From positions 1 through 64,000 of the forward strand of contig JAWOAU010000011.1 of assembly GCA_046498385.1 (NCBI GenBank): 64,000 nucleotides of DNA. The letters run 5' to 3'. Each line of letters starts with the position of its first letter. Positions within the stretch are counted from its first letter, which is position 1. The notes under the pieces are model-generated. The model did not search any database and was not told the origin of the DNA. It saw only the letters and a program-made list of their open reading frames with translations. This document shows positions 1-9,681 of the stretch, in pieces. Made by a program: the position numbers and the translations under genes. The stretch comes from Halarchaeoplasma sp046498385. Lineage in GTDB: Archaea; Thermoplasmatota; Thermoplasmata; Halarchaeoplasmatales; Halarchaeoplasmataceae.

Positions 1-705
1 GCCCCCTTCTGTTTGACCACCGCCTCCACCGCCACCGGCTGCAGCTAAAAAAATTCCTTCCTCCACCACAGGATCATAGTCGGCCCATATCTCGGTAGAA
101 CCCCCTCCTCCACCACCATAACTACCACCGGAACCTCCGTGAATATACCCCCAGCCTCCAGATCCACCATCAATCGAATTATATCCTCCTCCTTCTCCAA
201 CCCATAAAGCCAAATCATCGAATCCAGACACATCAAAAGTGGCTTCTACTTTTCCCCCATTGCCACCATAATATCCAAAACCACCACCACCGCCTGCACC
301 GGACACCGAAACATGTATCTCGCCGACGTGGAAACCGGGATGACCTTCATCTGTAGATACTCCTGTCAAATCCACCTCGAAGGGACCTTTTCCTTCACCG
401 CCATATTCGTCATAGGTATAGGTAATCGTAGTTTCTTCACCACTCAAACTCGGATCGTCCATAATAGCTTGAGATGATCCTTCATTATCATGGTTAAGAT
501 CGGGACCTTCCAACTCAGGGCAACTAGAAGTGTCTAAATCATCAATCAATACAGAATTTCGGAAGTGATCTTCAAGATCCTCTCCCGTTGGAACGTACTT
601 GGCATTGGAATCTACTCTCCTGGAGAAATCAACTGCACCAACGCAGCTCATAACGATTGTTAGCCCGATCAGTACTGCCGTTATTTTACTATAGGTGACT
701 CCCAT
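1..705 (-). CDS. Secreted glycine-rich protein, C-terminus cut by window edge
   Basis: The frame is open from an ATG at 705 to the window edge (235 codons, no stop), so this is a partial gene. The first ~22 residues look like a signal peptide (short basic start, then ILVLIG-like hydrophobic run ending near SCVGA). Residues ~30-100 are acidic and unremarkable. From ~residue 120 the protein is very rich in glycine, with blocks such as GAGGGGGFGYYGG, VGEGGGYN, GGSYGGGGGG and AAAGGGGGGG separated by short hydrophobic strands. That spacing resembles the glycine-rich domain of ALK/LTK-type proteins (Gly_rich family), which also occurs in prokaryotic secreted proteins. Likely exported and extracellular; role unknown. 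Monocistronic as far as visible, with its own TATA-like box. Confidence 0.75.
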   Translation of the reverse strand, partial: MGVTYSKITAVLIGLTIVMSCVGAVDFSRRVDSNAKYVPTGEDLEDHFRNSVLIDDLDTSSCPELEGPDLNHDNEGSSQAIMDDPSLSGEETTITYTYDEYGGEGKGPFEVDLTGVSTDEGHPGFHVGEIHVSVSGAGGGGGFGYYGGNGGKVEATFDVSGFDDLALWVGEGGGYNSIDGGSGGWGYIHGGSGGSYGGGGGGSTEIWADYDPVVEEGIFLAAAGGGGGGGQTEGG

Positions 706-728
706 AAGATTAAGAATGGAGTTCCCTT

Positions 729-738
729 TATTTATATC
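729..738 (-). promoter_or_regulatory. TATA-like box for the glycine-rich protein gene
   Basis: On the minus strand the sequence GATATAAATA is centred about 28 nt before the ATG at 705. This is the spacing expected if transcription starts at or next to the start codon, so the mRNA is probably leaderless. Confidence 0.5.
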
Positions 739-759
739 TTTAGTACCTAACGGCGGGAT

Positions 760-2268
760 TCATAAAATAAATAGTATGTAGGTGAGTAGGAAAGCAAGTA
801 TCAGGTACACCAAAAAAACAGAGGATTCTTTGTAATCATCCTTATAGATCAAGTAGAATTCCAAGACACCTGCAGCGGCGAGTAGAGCTAATAAAAGTGT
901 ACTGAGAGTGGCTCCCAAAGAAACTACCGCATCCATGACGAAGTAACTAGTGAATACCGCAAGTGCAAAGAAGGCACCTATGATGATCTTTGCTTTTTTG
1001 AGGCCGAGAAGCACCGGCAGGGTCTTTAATTCCTTTTCCTGATCCTCATGGAAACTATTAATATCTGTAAAATGAGCAGCTAAAAAGAAGATGGTAAAGA
1101 AAAATATAGGTACCGCAGCGGGGATGCTAAGTAATTCACCGGTCAAACTGTGTCCCAGCATCAGCAGCAGAAGGGAGTTGACGGCCACGGGTAGCTTGGA
1201 TATCATTGGGATATTCTTTACCATGAACGGTGGTGCGGAGTAAAAAAAGGAGCCGCCCATGAAGAGGAGTATGAAGAACAGGACCCGGCTGCCTCCGGCG
1301 TAAGAATATATGATCGCAAGGAAGAAAAAGGAGACAGTCATGATCTTACATGTATCGAGAGGTATGATACCTGGCTCTTGTTTATCGGTACTGTTCAACT
1401 TGTCCATGAAGACTGCGAAAAGCCATGCCAGTACGAAGGAACAGAGCATGAATACTATCTTGGTAAGAGAGTACTGGGTGATCTCCACGGGGTTGACGAC
1501 GTGTGCGACGCCCATACCGAAAAATATCATCAAAATGTAATGTCCCAGCCTGAAAGGTCTTATCTCCTTCAATATCCCTATAAGATAGTCCTTACGCATC
1601 AGATATAGGTTGATCACCAGGAGCAGCAGTATCCAAAGGAGGAAGTACTTAACTCGGAACAGTGTGGAGGGATGATAGTCAACCCCCAGTAATTCCGCCG
1701 ATCTTTGCATCAATATCAAGGTGGAAGAGCCCATGAACATGACGAAATATACTACGAATGTGAAGAATGCACTCCTGATAACGTTCTCGTTCTTGTAGTA
1801 GAAGTACAAGAAACTCAGCAACATCAGGATAAATATGGAAACCCTTATCCCTATGTTGGGGCCCAAATCTTCCACCGGTCCGAAGAAGGTGAAAAATCTG
1901 TAAACGAGCTCACCCTCCATGCCGCTGAGCATGTAGGTATGTCTGTACTCCCTAGGACCGTAGATCAACATATCCACGAAGGGGCCTAACAGTATCACGC
2001 TGAGGAAGGCGGTCAGTACCCCCATGACCTTCTCGCTCTTCTCCTTGGTCGCCAATCTATATATCACCCACAGTATCAGCAATACCGCGACTCCCGTTGA
2101 GATGTGAGCCAGAAGCCAATCTCTATTGAAGGGAACTCCCTCGCCGAACATATCGAGTATATTTCGAAATGTAGATATGAAGATGATGGCGGCTATACAG
2201 TGGTAGATCGGTACATCCTCAAATCTTTCCACGTAGTCCCCGAACTTCTCCACTATATTATGTACCAT
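760..2268 (-). CDS. UbiA-like polytopic membrane protein with degenerate first Asp motif
   Basis: A 502-residue, highly hydrophobic protein with about a dozen predicted membrane segments. Residues ~1-230 form an N-terminal membrane domain I do not recognise. From ~235 (EIRPFRLGHYILM) the sequence follows the UbiA prenyltransferase pattern. The second Asp-rich motif is present around D402-D409 (DINSFHEDQEKELKTLP). The first one, normally NDxxDxxxD, is reduced to D289-x-x-N-x-x-D295. UbiA enzymes bind prenyl diphosphate through Mg2+ held by both motifs, so activity is doubtful or altered. It is divergent from, and paralogous with, the next gene, which keeps both motifs and has the same two-domain layout. 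The ATG at 2268 follows a TATA-like box. Substrate unknown. Confidence 0.75.
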   Translation of the reverse strand: MVHNIVEKFGDYVERFEDVPIYHCIAAIIFISTFRNILDMFGEGVPFNRDWLLAHISTGVAVLLILWVIYRLATKEKSEKVMGVLTAFLSVILLGPFVDMLIYGPREYRHTYMLSGMEGELVYRFFTFFGPVEDLGPNIGIRVSIFILMLLSFLYFYYKNENVIRSAFFTFVVYFVMFMGSSTLILMQRSAELLGVDYHPSTLFRVKYFLLWILLLLVINLYLMRKDYLIGILKEIRPFRLGHYILMIFFGMGVAHVVNPVEITQYSLTKIVFMLCSFVLAWLFAVFMDKLNSTDKQEPGIIPLDTCKIMTVSFFFLAIIYSYAGGSRVLFFILLFMGGSFFYSAPPFMVKNIPMISKLPVAVNSLLLLMLGHSLTGELLSIPAAVPIFFFTIFFLAAHFTDINSFHEDQEKELKTLPVLLGLKKAKIIIGAFFALAVFTSYFVMDAVVSLGATLSTLLLALLAAAGVLEFYLIYKDDYKESSVFLVYLILAFLLTYILFIL

Positions 2269-2292
2269 GGTTGAAAATACGATACATCTTTC

Positions 2293-2305
2293 GAATATTT
2301 ATACC
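2293..2305 (-). promoter_or_regulatory. TATA-like box for the UbiA-like gene ending at 760
   Basis: Minus-strand GGTATAAATATTC is centred ~31 nt before the ATG at 2268, in the 177-nt divergent intergenic region shared with the second UbiA-like gene. Confidence 0.45.
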
Positions 2306-2445
2306 TTAGCCATATTCAAACCACTTCTATTGTATCCACGCCGCCAGTCAAGGCCGTTCCAAATTTCAAAGCATATTTTTCTACGACTCATGGAGGGTAA
2401 CCAAAAATCAGTTATCCAACCTGTAATTTATCGTATCGAAGATTG

Positions 2446-3987
2446 ATGAAATCCATAGATTTAAAGCGTTTAGGGACGCCTTCGGGGCCCTTGACCGTAC
2501 TCCTGTATGTTTTTGGGATGGGGGTAATCGATATTCTTCTACGGGCCGGGCTAATGGGCCGCGAATTTCTGTCACTACCTCTGTTGTACGTGAACTCCCT
2601 TTTGTTCGGCCTTTTTCTAGGAGTGATTTTGATATTATGGCGGTTAGTATCTTCTCAGGAAGAGATCTCCCACCAGCTAAAAGAACTGCTTAGTTACTAC
2701 TGGATCCTTTCACTGAACCCGCTTATCGTCTACTTGTTCCACGGTGACCTTTCCGGGGATATCATATCCTCCGGGCTCATGGGTATCCTGTTACCGGTCG
2801 TTGTCATCTCCTTAATACTCGGTTTTAAAAATCATTTCAAAGATGGGGTGCTCAAATTTTTAGCGTTCTCATCCTCTGTCGTCATCCTATCCATCCCGGT
2901 CTTCTCTCTCAACAGGGTATCGCTGAGCATGGGTGCACGGCCGCAATTCAAGCTATACGAATTTTTCACTTTTAATGCATTCCTTCGATCGAACTGGACA
3001 GAAGGGCTGCTTCTCAATCAAAAGTATCATCTGTTGGTACTTCTACTGCTCGTAGAAATTTTCATCATCTACTCATTACTAATGTACAGATCCTTTTACC
3101 CAACCTTCAAAAACATAATAAAAACCGTAAAGCCCTTTCGAACGTTACATTTTGTAGCCATGGTACTGCTGGGAGTGGTATTCCTTCGGACCGCCGCCCC
3201 GGATGAGGCACTGTCACTAACTTCCATCAACCACATCCCCTTCGCGGTTCTGCCCGCCCTTTCCCTGACACTGGTATGGCATTTCACCACGCTATTCAAT
3301 GATAGATATGATATGGACATAGACGTCCACGTTCATCCGGGCCGGCCTTTGATACGGGACAAGCTCGGCTTTCATTTGTATGATGAAACGATGCTCACCT
3401 CTCTTTTTCTCTCCTTCATTTTAAGCCTGTTACTGGGATTCCATGTATTCATCCTTAACATCTGTGCCGTCCTCCTGGCAGTTTTATATTCCGTCCCACC
3501 GGTAAGGCTGCGTGACAGGTTGTTCGGACATGTCTGCGTAGGATTCGGAAGCGTGATAGCATTCCTTTCCGGTGTGTATTCGCCCTCGCACTGGTATCAT
3601 GGGATATCCATCTACTCCGACATCCTTGAGCGAAATATCCCCTTTTTCCCGGAAATATTCCAGCTGTCCCTTCTTATCTTTATCGTCCTGTCCATATCTC
3701 CCCTCATAAACGCACTGTCCGATTACGAGGGTGATCTGAAGGCAGGGGTAAAGAACGTGTACACCGTCCTTGGATTACAGAAGGGGAAAAAGTTGGTGTC
3801 GGTGTTGATAGTATTCCTCTTCATGTCCCCTACCATGTGGTTCAACAGTCCGTGGGACATTCTTTTAATGTTATCCACGGGAATCATATCCGCCTTCATC
3901 TTTAACAAAAAAGAGGACCACCGGCCCGTGTTCGCATTGTATTTCCTGGTACTGCTCTACGTGTTGATCAGGTTATGGGGTTATTGA
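2446..3987 (+). CDS. UbiA-family prenyltransferase with extra N-terminal membrane domain
   Basis: A 513-residue membrane protein. Residues ~1-220 are an N-terminal polytopic domain of unknown family, matching in layout the N-terminus of the divergent neighbour. The C-terminal ~290 residues are UbiA-like. A canonical first motif FNDRYDMDID lies near residue 284, followed by HPGRPL, and a second motif SDYEGDLKAGVKNVY near 426. These motifs bind Mg2+-prenyl diphosphate, so this member is probably an active membrane prenyltransferase; the acceptor cannot be told from sequence. UbiA is normally ~280-300 residues, so the extra domain is unusual. A TTG lies just ahead in frame at 2443, but the ATG at 2446 is the more likely start. 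No RBS is obvious, consistent with a leaderless message. Confidence 0.8.
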   Translation: MKSIDLKRLGTPSGPLTVLLYVFGMGVIDILLRAGLMGREFLSLPLLYVNSLLFGLFLGVILILWRLVSSQEEISHQLKELLSYYWILSLNPLIVYLFHGDLSGDIISSGLMGILLPVVVISLILGFKNHFKDGVLKFLAFSSSVVILSIPVFSLNRVSLSMGARPQFKLYEFFTFNAFLRSNWTEGLLLNQKYHLLVLLLLVEIFIIYSLLMYRSFYPTFKNIIKTVKPFRTLHFVAMVLLGVVFLRTAAPDEALSLTSINHIPFAVLPALSLTLVWHFTTLFNDRYDMDIDVHVHPGRPLIRDKLGFHLYDETMLTSLFLSFILSLLLGFHVFILNICAVLLAVLYSVPPVRLRDRLFGHVCVGFGSVIAFLSGVYSPSHWYHGISIYSDILERNIPFFPEIFQLSLLIFIVLSISPLINALSDYEGDLKAGVKNVYTVLGLQKGKKLVSVLIVFLFMSPTMWFNSPWDILLMLSTGIISAFIFNKKEDHRPVFALYFLVLLYVLIRLWGY

Positions 3988-4276
3988 TGAGTCTCCTCGA
4001 AAAAACTATCCTAGCCCAAATACCTTAAAAAGCGTCTTTCCGGCGTCTAGCTTTGGTTTCATCACCTGAGATACCTCACCATAACAACTAAGGCTACAAA
4101 CTTCGCCCTGCATTTTCCCTCCAGCTCAACAGTGCATCCTTGGTGAACGGTGATATCCGCATCTATAAGGTATGTAAGAAAAGACGGGAAATCTTTCTTT
4201 TTCTTCTTTATGCCCAGATTCACATCAATATCACATAATCATCTCTGTTATGGCGTATCAAGAAGGCAGTGAATCA
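3988..4276. other. Intergenic region between convergent genes; one weak ORF
   Basis: This 289-nt stretch separates two converging genes. The only coding-like signal is a minus-strand frame at 4062-4223 (53 codons, GTG start, no clear RBS) with a lysine run and a hydrophobic C-terminal end. It has no recognisable family and could be a gene remnant. No clear terminator hairpin or repeat was seen. Confidence 0.3.
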
Positions 4277-7200
4277 TCAGGTACGGGCGGTTTCACCGGA
4301 GACGATCACGTTGTTCACGTAGAAACCTTGGAAATCGGCTTCATCATCTTCGTAGTTGTCCATCACCGTGTTGGTCACAACCCTGAACCGGATGTTGATA
4401 ACGTTGCCTGAGAAGTCCGATAGGTCAACGCTGAGCCTGTTGAGAGAGCTTGCGTATACCCAGTCCTCGCCTATATCTTCACCGTCGTAACCGCCGTCGT
4501 CTCCTCCGGAGACACCCCAAGATGCTCTTACTCCCAGATTGATGGCAACCCAAGTACGTCCACCGTTATCACTCACTTCCACCCTGAATCCCGGCGGAGG
4601 TTTGCCGTCCCTTGAATTTATGTTGAATTTGAATTCCGCTTCAAGATCGGCGGTTTCGGCGTTCCGCAGGTCTATGGGATCGGTGATCAAACTGTTGTCG
4701 ATACCTTCTTTGAACGAGTTCCACCATGCGATGGTCGGCTGCCCATCGCTGTCCATGGTGTTATTTAGCCACCATACATCATCGGAATCCATGGTCTCGT
4801 TCCACCAATCACCGCTTCGGGTGGTGATGACGCTGGTATCGTCTATCCACCATCCGCCGGGTTTGACCCCGCCGCCGTACTGTTTGTAGTAGAACCGAAT
4901 TCTGACGCTCTCCAATGCTTCATAGGAAATATCATATTCATCCTGTAGCACCCACAGTTCCCGCATTAGGTCGAGCTTAACGAACTCCCAATTCATGGTA
5001 CCGCCGGCACTATTGCCGCTCCAGCAGAAGTGGATATCCTGCCCGAAATCATCCAAATGAGGATCTACGCTGTCGGAATCCAACAGATTACCCGTATAGG
5101 GCCCTATATGCGGTCTTATATATCGCCATAGGTAGTCGTTTTCCGGGTCATCTAGATCAGGTACACCGATCTCTATATAAGCCCCGTTTACACCCTGAAT
5201 CAGCCTATACCTGTGCCAGAAAGTGAGCCACGCTTCATCGGCGTTGGTTAAGTCGAAGACCGGTGTAACCGCCCACTTATCGAAGTTTTCTGGTTCATCC
5301 ATTAGCTCGTAAGAATCGTCATCATTCTGCAGTACGGGGATGTCCACGCTGGTGAGATTCTGGGGGCCTGATAGAGATGCGCCAATTTGTTCAAATATGT
5401 CATCAAGATCTGTCCCATCTTCAGAGTAGTGATACTCTGCTTTTGATGTATTGGCAATTCTCCACAGATTATACTCTACAGTACCGGATTCTATTGCTAA
5501 AGGATCTGATGGATTGATATATACGTGATTGTTAGGATCATTCCAAAAGTTTCCTTCAGCTACCGGTCTAACGTTTGTAGTAACTGCATCCCAGTTAGGT
5601 ATATCTTCATAGTGTTCTAATCCCAAACCAATTGTAAATATTGGAACAGAAGCTCCTAAAAGACCTTTCCGTGTTCCTCCAGTAGGATATACCCAACCCC
5701 AGTAGCCAGGCATCTCTTTGTAATCGTTGAGCTGATATTTTCCTATACGCTCAGAGTATGGTTCTTCGGGATAGTTTGGAGAATCCATGTTGTGCCATGG
5801 ACTCCATTCTTCGCTATTTTGTTCAGCCCTATCGAAAGCTACGGGGCGTGGGTTATTTATTGCTGCAGTATCACTTGCCCGGAGGTCACATCCATCGGAA
5901 AGAACTACTACTGCGCGCTGTAATTCAGGTTCTATATCGGCGTATGTATGGACCACCTCCCAATAACCCAAACCTACCGCATCCCATAACGGGGTTTGAC
6001 CGCCATCCCACCATAGAGCGTTTTCTGTATTTAACTCATCTTCTAAAGATTCCCTGTGATCGGCTAACTTATGATATGCACGACCTTCAACAAGATGTAC
6101 CGCAGGATTAGATCCACTTCCACCCATGAGTAACACTATGGATTCATTTGATAACTGATTTATTAGGGTAATAGCACCTTGTTGAGCAGCCATCAACCGT
6201 TTAATACCTGCGGGCGTGTCATGATCTTTCATTGAATCAGAACCGTCTATAACAATCGCGACGAACACATCCGCCTTTTGTGCAATATCCCCTTCCGGTT
6301 CATACATGAAGTAGCTGTAGGGATCGCTGAAAGAGTGGTCGCTCACCACCTCGACTCCCTCAGTATCGGACCAGTTACCTGCAACGTTGGTATCCAGATC
6401 TGTGTACTCCTCTCCCATGTAATCTATGGGGCTCTCTCCGCTTATGTAGGCCAGCTGTGCCTCGTGGGACCACTTGCCCGGCCCTTCCTGCATATCGTCC
6501 CAGAAGTAGTAAACAGGGGTGGTGACGATGGCCTGGTTGTTGAAGCCCATAAGGTCATCGGTTTCCCGTTCTCCGGGTGGATTGGGTACCTCGGGTATCT
6601 CATGCAGTGGATCCACGATCACCCTGAGATTCCTTTCGGGAGATGCGAACTCGGGGGTCCATCTTAGTTCAACGTCAGCGAAGCCGTTTGCAGGTATGTA
6701 TGCCGATTCGGAGCCGAGATGGTTATCACCGTCTCTGAACCGTACCAAGGCTTCGGATTCAACGCCACCGAGGTTCTGTATTCTTGTGGTGATAAAGTAA
6801 GACCTACCGATGTTGGGGTTATCACTCTCTATATCTATATCAACATCGGACACACGCAGTTCGATCCTCTCATCGTAGTGACTGAACCAGTTGTTCACCA
6901 TATACAAAAATTCAGCGTGCATGGTTTCCGGTGAATAATCGAATCCCAACAAATCGTACCATTGCTGATATTCCTCGTTTATAGGAGTCCTGAAATGCGA
7001 TATGTCTACCGAGGAGAACACCAGGTTGTAGCCTGCCCCGGCTACTCGGTGACCGTAAGTACTATCCGATTCTTTCAATATGGGTACTCCGTCACCCACG
7101 GTCTCGTAGGCAAAGGCATCGTCGTAGGGTTGAAGGCGATAGTTTATCCCATGGCTCAATGGATCATCGAACACGCCTTTCAGTGCTTGAGGGGCTTGTT

Positions 7201-9676
7201 CTTCTGCATAAGAAGACCTATCTATGCATAGGAAGAATTCAAAGATCTCATCCATCATAGGATCACCAGAAAGTCCTTGTAGTGCACCATCTCCCATGAG
7301 AAGCAGATTCTGAGTTCCGGGATATTCCGTATATTCCATGATATCTACCATATCATTCCAACCTAATTCACCTTCTGTTCCCGTTGTCCATATCACCAGA
7401 TTAAAATTCCTCATGAAGTCCGGGGTCAAATCAAGGTCGGTAGCATTTCTTAGCATGTAGGCATAAGTCATATCACCATATGCATTTTCAATATTCTCCA
7501 CGGAATAATCAGTATCCGTTGTATCATCGACTATCAGTGTATGGAATCTTACATGGATAAATATGTCCTGATCCGTGTAGGTTATATCGTTGTTCTCCAT
7601 ATTGGCCTCGGGTATACGTTGGTATGGATTCACCACTATCTTGAGTTCGTGGGTACCCACGGGTTCCGCCACCCAATCGAACTGTACAGTTATAGCGCTG
7701 TTTTTTGGTATTGCATACTCCTTGAATTTTATCTCTTCATCGTTCATCACCAAAGCCACTTCGGTGTAGTTTTGGTCCAAATCACCGTTATTACGTACGG
7801 TGGCGGTCACTTCAACAGTATCTCTGTAATTGGGCATAGGGTTATAGAATTCCTGACTAGTTACCGCAAGATCGGTCATCCTCTCTTCCGATAGTCCACC
7901 GAGCCATGTTATAACCTTGTTCACAAGGTCCGACCGGTGACCTGTACCTGCCTCCATAATGCTGTCGATTTTTACGGACTGAAAAAAAGTCCTGTATCCC
8001 CCGGGCCCCGTGGTGTTGTACGCAATGGCAACAGTCTCATTGTTTGTGTTGTCCCTGAGTGCAGGTTTTCCTTGATCAACGGGTATGATGTAATGATCTG
8101 GCTGATAGTCCATGTGTACATTGAATGTTTCCGCCTGTAGGAATATTCCTTCATGGATACCATCAAGATCGCCCAGCGGTGCCATAGCGTCGTTTCCCCT
8201 ATCTGAATGAAGGTATGTTTCGAGGAAGTCGTGATTACTGATGTCATCTGCGATATTTTCACCTATCAACCATAATCTATGGTTCTTATCCAAAAATTCT
8301 TCCAACTCATCTTTATCGTCTTCGATAAGCGTGTCCGTATTCGATCCGGTTACCCAGATGACGAGGTCGTAGGCGGACAGCTGTATTTCACCTACATCGT
8401 ATGCAGGACCGCTACCTCCAGAAGGTATGATAAAAGTGTCATGACTATAGCCTAATCCCATAAGGGTGTTTCTCATGGTCTGAGCGTCCTGGCTCAAGGT
8501 GCTGCTGGTTCGGGATAAACCCTTGTCTACCAACAGTATGGTCTGTTGCACGTCTAAATGCTTGCTGCCGTATGCTACGTTGTCGTTGTAATGCGCCTCT
8601 ACAGTTACGTTGTGCACCCCTGCAGGTCTTATCCTCCAATCAGCCATTACATCTCTTCCACCACCTGCGGGAACGGTTATGGTTTCCGTATGGACTATGC
8701 TCCACGTACCACCAGGGGAGGTGACATTGAATACGATATCGGCCATGGTTTGAGTACCCCCTCGGTTGTAAATGCCCGCACTTGCCGTTACCATCTCTCC
8801 ACTGATGGGATATGCGGGGACGAACTCCATCCGCTGTTCGTCCACGCGAAGTTCAGCCTCATCGAGTTTTTCATCGGGCTCTCCTACGTTGAGTTCCAGA
8901 TATGCAAAATCTCTGTTGTCACCTTCGTCGCACGCCCTTATATCCAATCTATAGGTGCCGTTTTCCAGGTCATCAGGGATTGTATGGCGCAAGTTGAAGC
9001 GGTAGACACGGTTATCTAATCGGCTATGGCGGTACATATCTTTAACTTCGCCTCCGATAGGCTCTAGGTCTAGGGTTACATTTAGGTCTTCAAAGGGCGA
9101 ATTCATGTCCATGACCTCTACCCAGAAGGTAACTCTTTCATCAGGATATGCAAAATCATCCCCGACTATGGGATAATCTACGTCCACCGCTCTTATAATG
9201 GGAGCTAGTTCTTTAAATTCATCCCTTAGGTACATTTGGAATATGGTATGTGACCGGTACTGATCCAGCATTACCAGCTCTATCTTTTCCGCTATAGATA
9301 GTCTAACCTGTTCAGCGCCAGAGAATTCTAAGCGTGCGGTGGCGCCTATGGTCCACTCGGAATTTCCTCCGATGCTGGCACGTATATCGTCCTGTGATAC
9401 ACGTATCATATCTCGCCCTTCGTCGATAAAGAGCATCATCTCAAGGTCCTGTATCTCGATACTCTTTCCGCCCTCGTGTGATATATTCAGATAATAGGTG
9501 TCCAGTTCTTCCCAGGTTATGGATAATCTGCGGTGTTGTTGGGGTACGGGCGGTTCAAAATTTTGAACGCTGGCGAAGATGGCCGTAAAAAGCACTATCG
9601 TTATGCTTAGAGTGAGTATACTGCCCACTACCTCGGAAACACCTTCTTTGTCCAGCTTAAACCCTCTTCTTAACAT
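4277..9676 (-). CDS. Giant type IV pilin-like surface protein with CARDB repeats and VWA domain
   Basis: About 1,799 residues. The N-terminus (KLDKEGVSEVVG, then a ~20-residue hydrophobic helix) is a class III, archaeal type IV pilin signal. Prepilin peptidase would cut before VSEVVG and leave the helix for assembly or anchoring. Then come Ig/CARDB-like domains (~170-370), a Rossmann-like segment starting ILLVDKG (~380-590) resembling ThuA/GATase-like folds, another CARDB (~610-720), a second such segment, another CARDB (~950-1060), a von Willebrand A domain (~1140-1400) and a C-terminal jelly-roll-like module repeated about twice. The VWA metal site is complete: DGSDS, TPLWD, LSDG. A TTG exists at 9685, but the ATG at 9676 has an AAGGTTGAT-type RBS and lies 5 nt after the upstream paralog's stop, so the two form an operon. 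Probably an adhesin or extracellular fibre protein. Confidence 0.8.
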   Translation of the reverse strand: MLRRGFKLDKEGVSEVVGSILTLSITIVLFTAIFASVQNFEPPVPQQHRRLSITWEELDTYYLNISHEGGKSIEIQDLEMMLFIDEGRDMIRVSQDDIRASIGGNSEWTIGATARLEFSGAEQVRLSIAEKIELVMLDQYRSHTIFQMYLRDEFKELAPIIRAVDVDYPIVGDDFAYPDERVTFWVEVMDMNSPFEDLNVTLDLEPIGGEVKDMYRHSRLDNRVYRFNLRHTIPDDLENGTYRLDIRACDEGDNRDFAYLELNVGEPDEKLDEAELRVDEQRMEFVPAYPISGEMVTASAGIYNRGGTQTMADIVFNVTSPGGTWSIVHTETITVPAGGGRDVMADWRIRPAGVHNVTVEAHYNDNVAYGSKHLDVQQTILLVDKGLSRTSSTLSQDAQTMRNTLMGLGYSHDTFIIPSGGSGPAYDVGEIQLSAYDLVIWVTGSNTDTLIEDDKDELEEFLDKNHRLWLIGENIADDISNHDFLETYLHSDRGNDAMAPLGDLDGIHEGIFLQAETFNVHMDYQPDHYIIPVDQGKPALRDNTNNETVAIAYNTTGPGGYRTFFQSVKIDSIMEAGTGHRSDLVNKVITWLGGLSEERMTDLAVTSQEFYNPMPNYRDTVEVTATVRNNGDLDQNYTEVALVMNDEEIKFKEYAIPKNSAITVQFDWVAEPVGTHELKIVVNPYQRIPEANMENNDITYTDQDIFIHVRFHTLIVDDTTDTDYSVENIENAYGDMTYAYMLRNATDLDLTPDFMRNFNLVIWTTGTEGELGWNDMVDIMEYTEYPGTQNLLLMGDGALQGLSGDPMMDEIFEFFLCIDRSSYAEEQAPQALKGVFDDPLSHGINYRLQPYDDAFAYETVGDGVPILKESDSTYGHRVAGAGYNLVFSSVDISHFRTPINEEYQQWYDLLGFDYSPETMHAEFLYMVNNWFSHYDERIELRVSDVDIDIESDNPNIGRSYFITTRIQNLGGVESEALVRFRDGDNHLGSESAYIPANGFADVELRWTPEFASPERNLRVIVDPLHEIPEVPNPPGERETDDLMGFNNQAIVTTPVYYFWDDMQEGPGKWSHEAQLAYISGESPIDYMGEEYTDLDTNVAGNWSDTEGVEVVSDHSFSDPYSYFMYEPEGDIAQKADVFVAIVIDGSDSMKDHDTPAGIKRLMAAQQGAITLINQLSNESIVLLMGGSGSNPAVHLVEGRAYHKLADHRESLEDELNTENALWWDGGQTPLWDAVGLGYWEVVHTYADIEPELQRAVVVLSDGCDLRASDTAAINNPRPVAFDRAEQNSEEWSPWHNMDSPNYPEEPYSERIGKYQLNDYKEMPGYWGWVYPTGGTRKGLLGASVPIFTIGLGLEHYEDIPNWDAVTTNVRPVAEGNFWNDPNNHVYINPSDPLAIESGTVEYNLWRIANTSKAEYHYSEDGTDLDDIFEQIGASLSGPQNLTSVDIPVLQNDDDSYELMDEPENFDKWAVTPVFDLTNADEAWLTFWHRYRLIQGVNGAYIEIGVPDLDDPENDYLWRYIRPHIGPYTGNLLDSDSVDPHLDDFGQDIHFCWSGNSAGGTMNWEFVKLDLMRELWVLQDEYDISYEALESVRIRFYYKQYGGGVKPGGWWIDDTSVITTRSGDWWNETMDSDDVWWLNNTMDSDGQPTIAWWNSFKEGIDNSLITDPIDLRNAETADLEAEFKFNINSRDGKPPPGFRVEVSDNGGRTWVAINLGVRASWGVSGGDDGGYDGEDIGEDWVYASSLNRLSVDLSDFSGNVINIRFRVVTNTVMDNYEDDEADFQGFYVNNVIVSGETART

Positions 9677-9681
9677 GGATA

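Noticed and set aside
6278..6667. Long plus-strand frames opposite the giant surface genes (also 10015-10758, 13507-14214)
   Set aside because: They are antisense to clearly coding sequence with intact domain motifs; no RBS or family resemblance.
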